Assembly: GCA_011503125.2 (NCBI GenBank)
Contig: WWBZ02000082.1
Location: 868,001 to 932,000 of the forward strand
DNA length: 64,000 nucleotides
Direction of reading: 5' to 3'
DNA from: Botryosphaeria dothidea
Taxonomy: Eukaryota > Ascomycota > Dothideomycetes > Botryosphaeriales > Botryosphaeriaceae
Positions 60,042 to 64,000 of the stretch are shown piece after piece. Both the position numbers and the translations under genes were made by a program. The notes under the pieces were generated by a model. That model was given only the letters and a program-made list of their open reading frames with translations, searched no databases and was not told where the DNA came from. Every line of letters begins with the position of its first letter. Position 1 is the stretch's first letter.

Positions 60042-61736
60042 GGCGGGCTCGGAGCTTTGACTTGTAGGTGTTGCAGAAGCGTATGAGAAGGATGCTGGTA
60101 ATGCTCCCGGGGGTTACCAATGCTCGGGCGTAAATGAAATGTAATTCTAGACGGACATTCACAGAGCAGCGCATCAAAAAGGGAAATTCGGGCATTCAAG
60201 GCTTAGGACTTCCCGCAAGAGTCCCAGGAGGACGCAAAGGCAATGCTCACGGCTCAAGGAGAAGCAGCGATGGACTCAATCACGAGATGTCACGATGGCG
60301 GGCCGAGGCTAGGGGGTCTCCTGTCGAAGCTCTCCTGTGCTGATCCGGTGGACCGTGAGAGTCGCCTCCTCGAAACGGCGGGCCTGGCCTGGTTCTGCAA
60401 ATCTCGTCTATCGTACAGGAGCACTCGGCGCCAGAGCAGCGCAGACAAGGCTGAGGCGTGTCTTTGGAGGAGAGAGTGGGTGGTGAGTGCAGACGAAGAT
60501 TGCGGACGGCGGGGTTCTCCGAAATGGGCGTGTGTTCGCAAGCGTGGCACGGCACGAGCTGCCAGGACTGGCGGAAGGCGTGCGAGTGGCGGCGGAGGCG
60601 TGCGGCGTCGAGGATAGTGCGGTGCGGAGAGAGTAGTGTCTTGGATGTGCCATTCGGCGGTCCGACGAGTTTTCATTTCCGCCCCCGCTCGCCGACCAAG
60701 TGCCCGCCGCAGCTGACGCGGCACTGCCATCTCTCGTGGTAAAAAAAAAAAGACGTCCAAATCTCGCATGTGGTGCTGCAGCTTGTTGGCCGGGCGGGCT
60801 ATTGGCGCAATGTCAGCGTCGAAAGTAGATGCGGATGTGTTATTGTCCGCCTTCTTCTCACGCCGGCCATCACTCAGGCTGAATGGACTCTCGGCGACAC
60901 GTGCCGACGAACCGGCTTCCTTCAACAGCATCGTGACATGCATGTCAGCCTGCAGGAACCCGCGCTGTGCCGTCCTTGCTGCTGCTGCGTCCAACCACGG
61001 CTACTATTTTTTGTTCGACAGCAATGGGGTCTGTGCTTTATTGACGCGTGCGATCAACACGAGCCGCTTCTAGACGCTCTCATGGAAGCCGCGCACGCCT
61101 ATCTGCCGCGGCGATCGAGTCGAGCATCGCGGGCAAGCTGCTCGCCCGTAGCGCTTCCTCGAAGTCTGTGGTCTCTTACTGGTAGCCGACGAATCCAAGC
61201 ACCGCTGCCGACAGCCGGCCAGCAGCGGCGCCACGCAAGACACAACAAAAACCAGGGCGTGGTATAGGCCAGCATTGTTGCAGCAGGCGATGCTGTTTTT
61301 ATCGTCGAGGGCGCTAGAATCGGATGGCCTGCGCTCTGGGTGAGGGGGAGCAGCGCTGCTTGCAGTCAAGCGCCAGGGGAGTCGACGCCTTGTCCATCGT
61401 CGCCCTGTGTGCGCAATCTCGCTTGCCTCAGCTCGCTGCACACTTCCGTCCTCTCCTTTACCCAAATCAGCGACACCGCTCGCCATCCATGCATCCAAGC
61501 TGACGCCCCAACTTTGGGGCCTGTGCTCAACGGCCAGCCCAGATCGTGCCCACGCTGTCTATGCTCGCTGTGTCATCCTGCCTATAAAGACGCTTGACCT
61601 CTGCCCACACTACCTTTTCCCCTCATCCACTCTCGCTCACTTGAACGCCATCGAATCGGTTGTCACCGAGTACACTCGTTTATCCAGACTATCCCGACGA
61701 CATCCTAACTAATCCATCCAACCCAATCCTTCCAAA
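60042..61736. promoter_or_regulatory. Divergent intergenic region between SET gene and wall-protein gene
   Basis: 1.7 kb between two start codons. The right end is pyrimidine-rich with CCCATCC-like motifs, as is common before highly expressed fungal genes. No gene recognised. Confidence 0.4.
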
Positions 61737-62295
61737 ATGCGCTTCTCTGCTGTTGCCGCTGCTGCTGCCCTCGCCGCTGGCGCCCAGGCTTCCTCCAACT
61801 CCACCGGTGACGTCTATGTCACTGAGGGTAAGAAATCCACTTGATCTGGGGCAATCGCTTGTTGCTAATTCATTCTCAGTCGTCACTCAGTACACCACTT
61901 TCTGCCCGGTGGCTACTCAGTTCACTCAGGCCGGCAAGACCTACACCGTCACCGAGCCCACCACCCTGACCATCACCCACTGCCCTGGTGGATGCACCAT
62001 CACCAAGCCGGTCGTCTCCACTCCCACCACGCCCTCGGTTCCCCAGATCCCGGCCATCACCTCGAGCTCCATCATCACCGCTCCTATCTACCCCACCGGT
62101 AGCAACGGCACCAACGGCACTGCCAGCATCACCAAGCCTACGCTTTCCACCTCGGCTTCTGCTTCTGCCTCCGTCTCCGGCCCTGCTGGCACTGCTTCGA
62201 CTACCAGCTCTGACTTCACCGGCGCTGCCAACCACCTCGCCGCTTCTGGCGCCGGCCTGGCCGCTCTTCTCGGCTTCGCTGCCTACGTCTTGTAA
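61737..62295 (+). CDS. GPI-anchored cell-wall protein, Sed1/CCG-6-like (168 aa)
   Basis: Two exons: 61737-61827 and 61880-62295. A signal peptide ([18 protein letters not shown]) is followed by an N-glycosylation sequon and the conserved core [19 protein letters not shown], then [19 protein letters not shown], with two pairs of cysteines. A Ser/Thr/Pro-rich stalk for O-mannosylation follows, then a C-terminal hydrophobic tail ([15 protein letters not shown]) behind small residues, the usual GPI signal. Such proteins coat the wall of ascomycetes and are often among the most abundant transcripts; codon use here is strongly biased to C-ending codons, which fits high expression. Confidence 0.9.
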
Positions 62296-62841
62296 ACAGC
62301 TGAGCGCATTCTACTTCTTACTCTTCTCCGTGTCGACGCGGTGGCCAGATGGGCCTGAGCCCAAATATCCGGTCGGCACCCTATTTACATGAAAACGCCG
62401 ATACCTTGAAGCTGTGGCGAGAGCTGCGCTTCATTAATTTATACTGTCTTATGTGGAATACGATTGGGAAAGGAAATGTCAAAATGTACAAAAGTACAGA
62501 TACCTCAAAGGGTCTTCATGTCCATAGACTGTAGCGTCCGCAGCATCCATAATGCGAATAGGGAGACTCTTTGCGTGGTTAGCTGCCTCTAAATTCCCCA
62601 CCGTGTTGATTTACCTCTGCTGCGAGTCCCATGCCCCGAGAGTGCTTGTGGTCGTTGGGAAGCATATTTCCTAAAGCAGACTAGGGCTGGTGTGGGCATA
62701 GACCCTGATCTGCGTGTGCCCCCGAGCGCTGGCGCTTCCATCCCACCTCACCCTCACATCTCCTCGATCTGTCTTCCTCGCAGGACCTTTTCTAGCCAGA
62801 ATTTTCGAGTGACCCTGTGCTTGCTCTCCGGGACCGCAAAT
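62296..62841. other. Intergenic region
   Basis: 3' flank of the wall-protein gene and promoter of the RTG2 gene. No gene recognised. Confidence 0.5.
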
Positions 62842-64000
62842 ATGGCCGGCTACGAGGCCATCGTAGATATGGGAAGGCACGTCGGCCCTTTTCATTCTGT
62901 TGTTCCCATTCACGGTCACCTTCGCACGAGCACCGTTTCGCCTTTTCCTCTTCTCTAACCGTTTCCCGGACGAAGTTGCAAGCCTGCGCTTCACTAACCT
63001 GGCGTCTCTGCAGCAACGGCATCCGGTTTTCCATCACCGACACCTCGCCGGAAACCGCTCGCTGCTTGCCAACCGTCTTTTCCGATCGTCTTGGCGTCTC
63101 CCTGTACGACGCGCAGTGGAAGGACGGGAAAAGGGTTCCCATCCCGGTGGAGACCATTTGCCAAGTAGTTAAAGCGTTCAGACGCTTCAAATCCACGTGC
63201 AAAGACTTTGGTGTTCACGATGACCGCATCCGTGTTCTGGCCACCGAGGCCACGCGCACTGCCCCAAACTCTGACGAGTACATGCAGCAGCTCTATGCAG
63301 CAACTGGCTGGAAAGTAACGCTACTTTCGAAAGAAGACGAAGGACTCCTTGGTGCATATGGCATTGCAAGCAGCTTCGATGAGGTGCGCGGGCTGTGCAT
63401 GGACCTTGGAGGTGGCAGCACTCAACTCTCTTGGATCCACACCGAGAACGGCCAAGTTCGCACGTCAAAAGAAGGCGTCAGCTTACCCTACGGCGCTGCC
63501 GCACTCACCAATAGCCCCCCCAAAAGAGTGAGCGGGACGGAGCTATGCGAGAGCATTTCATGTTTTTGCAACTAACGCGTGCATAGGAAGAGATGCTCGC
63601 CAGCCTCTCCGCAGCGTACAACAGTCTCAACCTCCCAGAAGAGCTCAAATCAATCAGCGCCTCCGGAGGCCTCAACTTGTATCTCTCGGGCGGCGGCTTC
63701 CGGGGTTGGGGCTTCGCGCTGATGGACCAGCACCCGGAAGTGCGGCCGTACCCAATCCCCATCATCAACGGCTTCTCAGTATCTGCACGTACCTTCCATA
63801 ATACCGCCGCCATCATAGCTATTCTTGATACCGCATCCGAGCGACAAGAGCCGCTGACAATGCACCGCGTGTCCAAGCGACGTGTCTCGCAGATCCCGGC
63901 CGTCGCCAATCTGGTCGCCTGCGTCGCCGAGGCCTTGCCCGCCATACGCGACGTCTTCTTCTGCCAGGGAGGCGTGCGGGAAGGCCGTCTGTTCTCCGAG
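62842..64000 (+). CDS. RTG2: Retrograde regulation protein 2 (Rtg2), N-terminal part, runs off the window
   Basis: Exons in the window: 62842-62876, 63014-63527 and 63587 to the edge. This member of the Ppx/GppA phosphatase family (actin-like ATPase fold) links mitochondrial state to nuclear transcription in yeast. Phosphate-1 motif: [17 protein letters not shown] (about 5-21). ATEATR (89-94) and the Glu of [11 protein letters not shown] (about 115-124) match the Ppx catalytic region. Phosphate-2 motif: [11 protein letters not shown] (142-152). The third exon carries [11 protein letters not shown] and [12 protein letters not shown]. The first intron must use a GC donor (AAG|GCACGT) to restore the Ser-Asn-Gly-Ile core. 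The C-terminus lies outside. Confidence 0.93.

Overview
The window looks like a chromosomal segment of a filamentous ascomycete (Pezizomycotina, perhaps a Dothideomycete). It is moderately GC-rich, with genes on both strands. Introns are short (about 50-175 nt) with fungal GTRAGT-like donors and CTAAC-type branch sites. The gene set is fungal: SKN7, NMA111, GCD6, RTG2, a DNMT5-type methyltransferase and a fungal MEP ammonium permease. The class assignment is inference; kingdom and subphylum are well supported. All gene models were spliced by hand and checked for reading-frame continuity.

Layout. 0.8-4.3 kb: two low-complexity fungal-specific proteins. 5.7-12.6 kb (-): a 2,213-residue DNMT5-class enzyme with a cytosine-5 methyltransferase, a Cys-rich finger, a split SNF2 ATPase and an inserted RING; no chromodomain is recognisable. 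13.6-17.8 kb: a mitochondrial-type peroxiredoxin (-) and the oxidative-stress regulator Skn7 (+), transcribed divergently. 18.7-23.5 kb (+): eIF2B epsilon, then an Ariadne-type RBR ubiquitin ligase. 25.2-27.2 kb (+): an APC-superfamily permease. 27.7-30.1 kb: a decayed copy of a fungal-specific gene. 31.2-34.6 kb: a nuclear-looking coiled-coil protein (-) and the OST3/OST6 oligosaccharyltransferase subunit (+), sharing a 233-bp promoter. 34.6-37.1 kb: gene-free, with an AT-rich patch containing tRNA-like pieces. 37.1-38.3 kb (+): a secreted fungal-specific protein. 38.7-39.9 kb (-): a Cys-rich basic protein. 42.1-43.8 kb (-): an ammonium permease with GATA sites upstream. 46.5-51.8 kb: the AP-2 sigma adaptin (-) and the NMA111/HtrA-like protease (+), divergent. 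52.2-53.2 kb (+): a short-chain dehydrogenase with no visible start codon. 53.2-56.8 kb: gene-poor. 56.8-60.0 kb (-): a small Ser/Pro-rich protein and a small SET-domain protein. 61.7-62.3 kb (+): a GPI-anchored wall protein. 62.8 kb to the edge (+): the N-terminal part of RTG2.

Most genes are housekeeping genes and do not form a cluster. The pairing that makes functional sense is Skn7 with the peroxiredoxin. The most distinctive gene is the DNMT5 homologue. The pseudogene, the startless dehydrogenase and the tRNA-like AT-rich patch show local decay or repeat-derived sequence.
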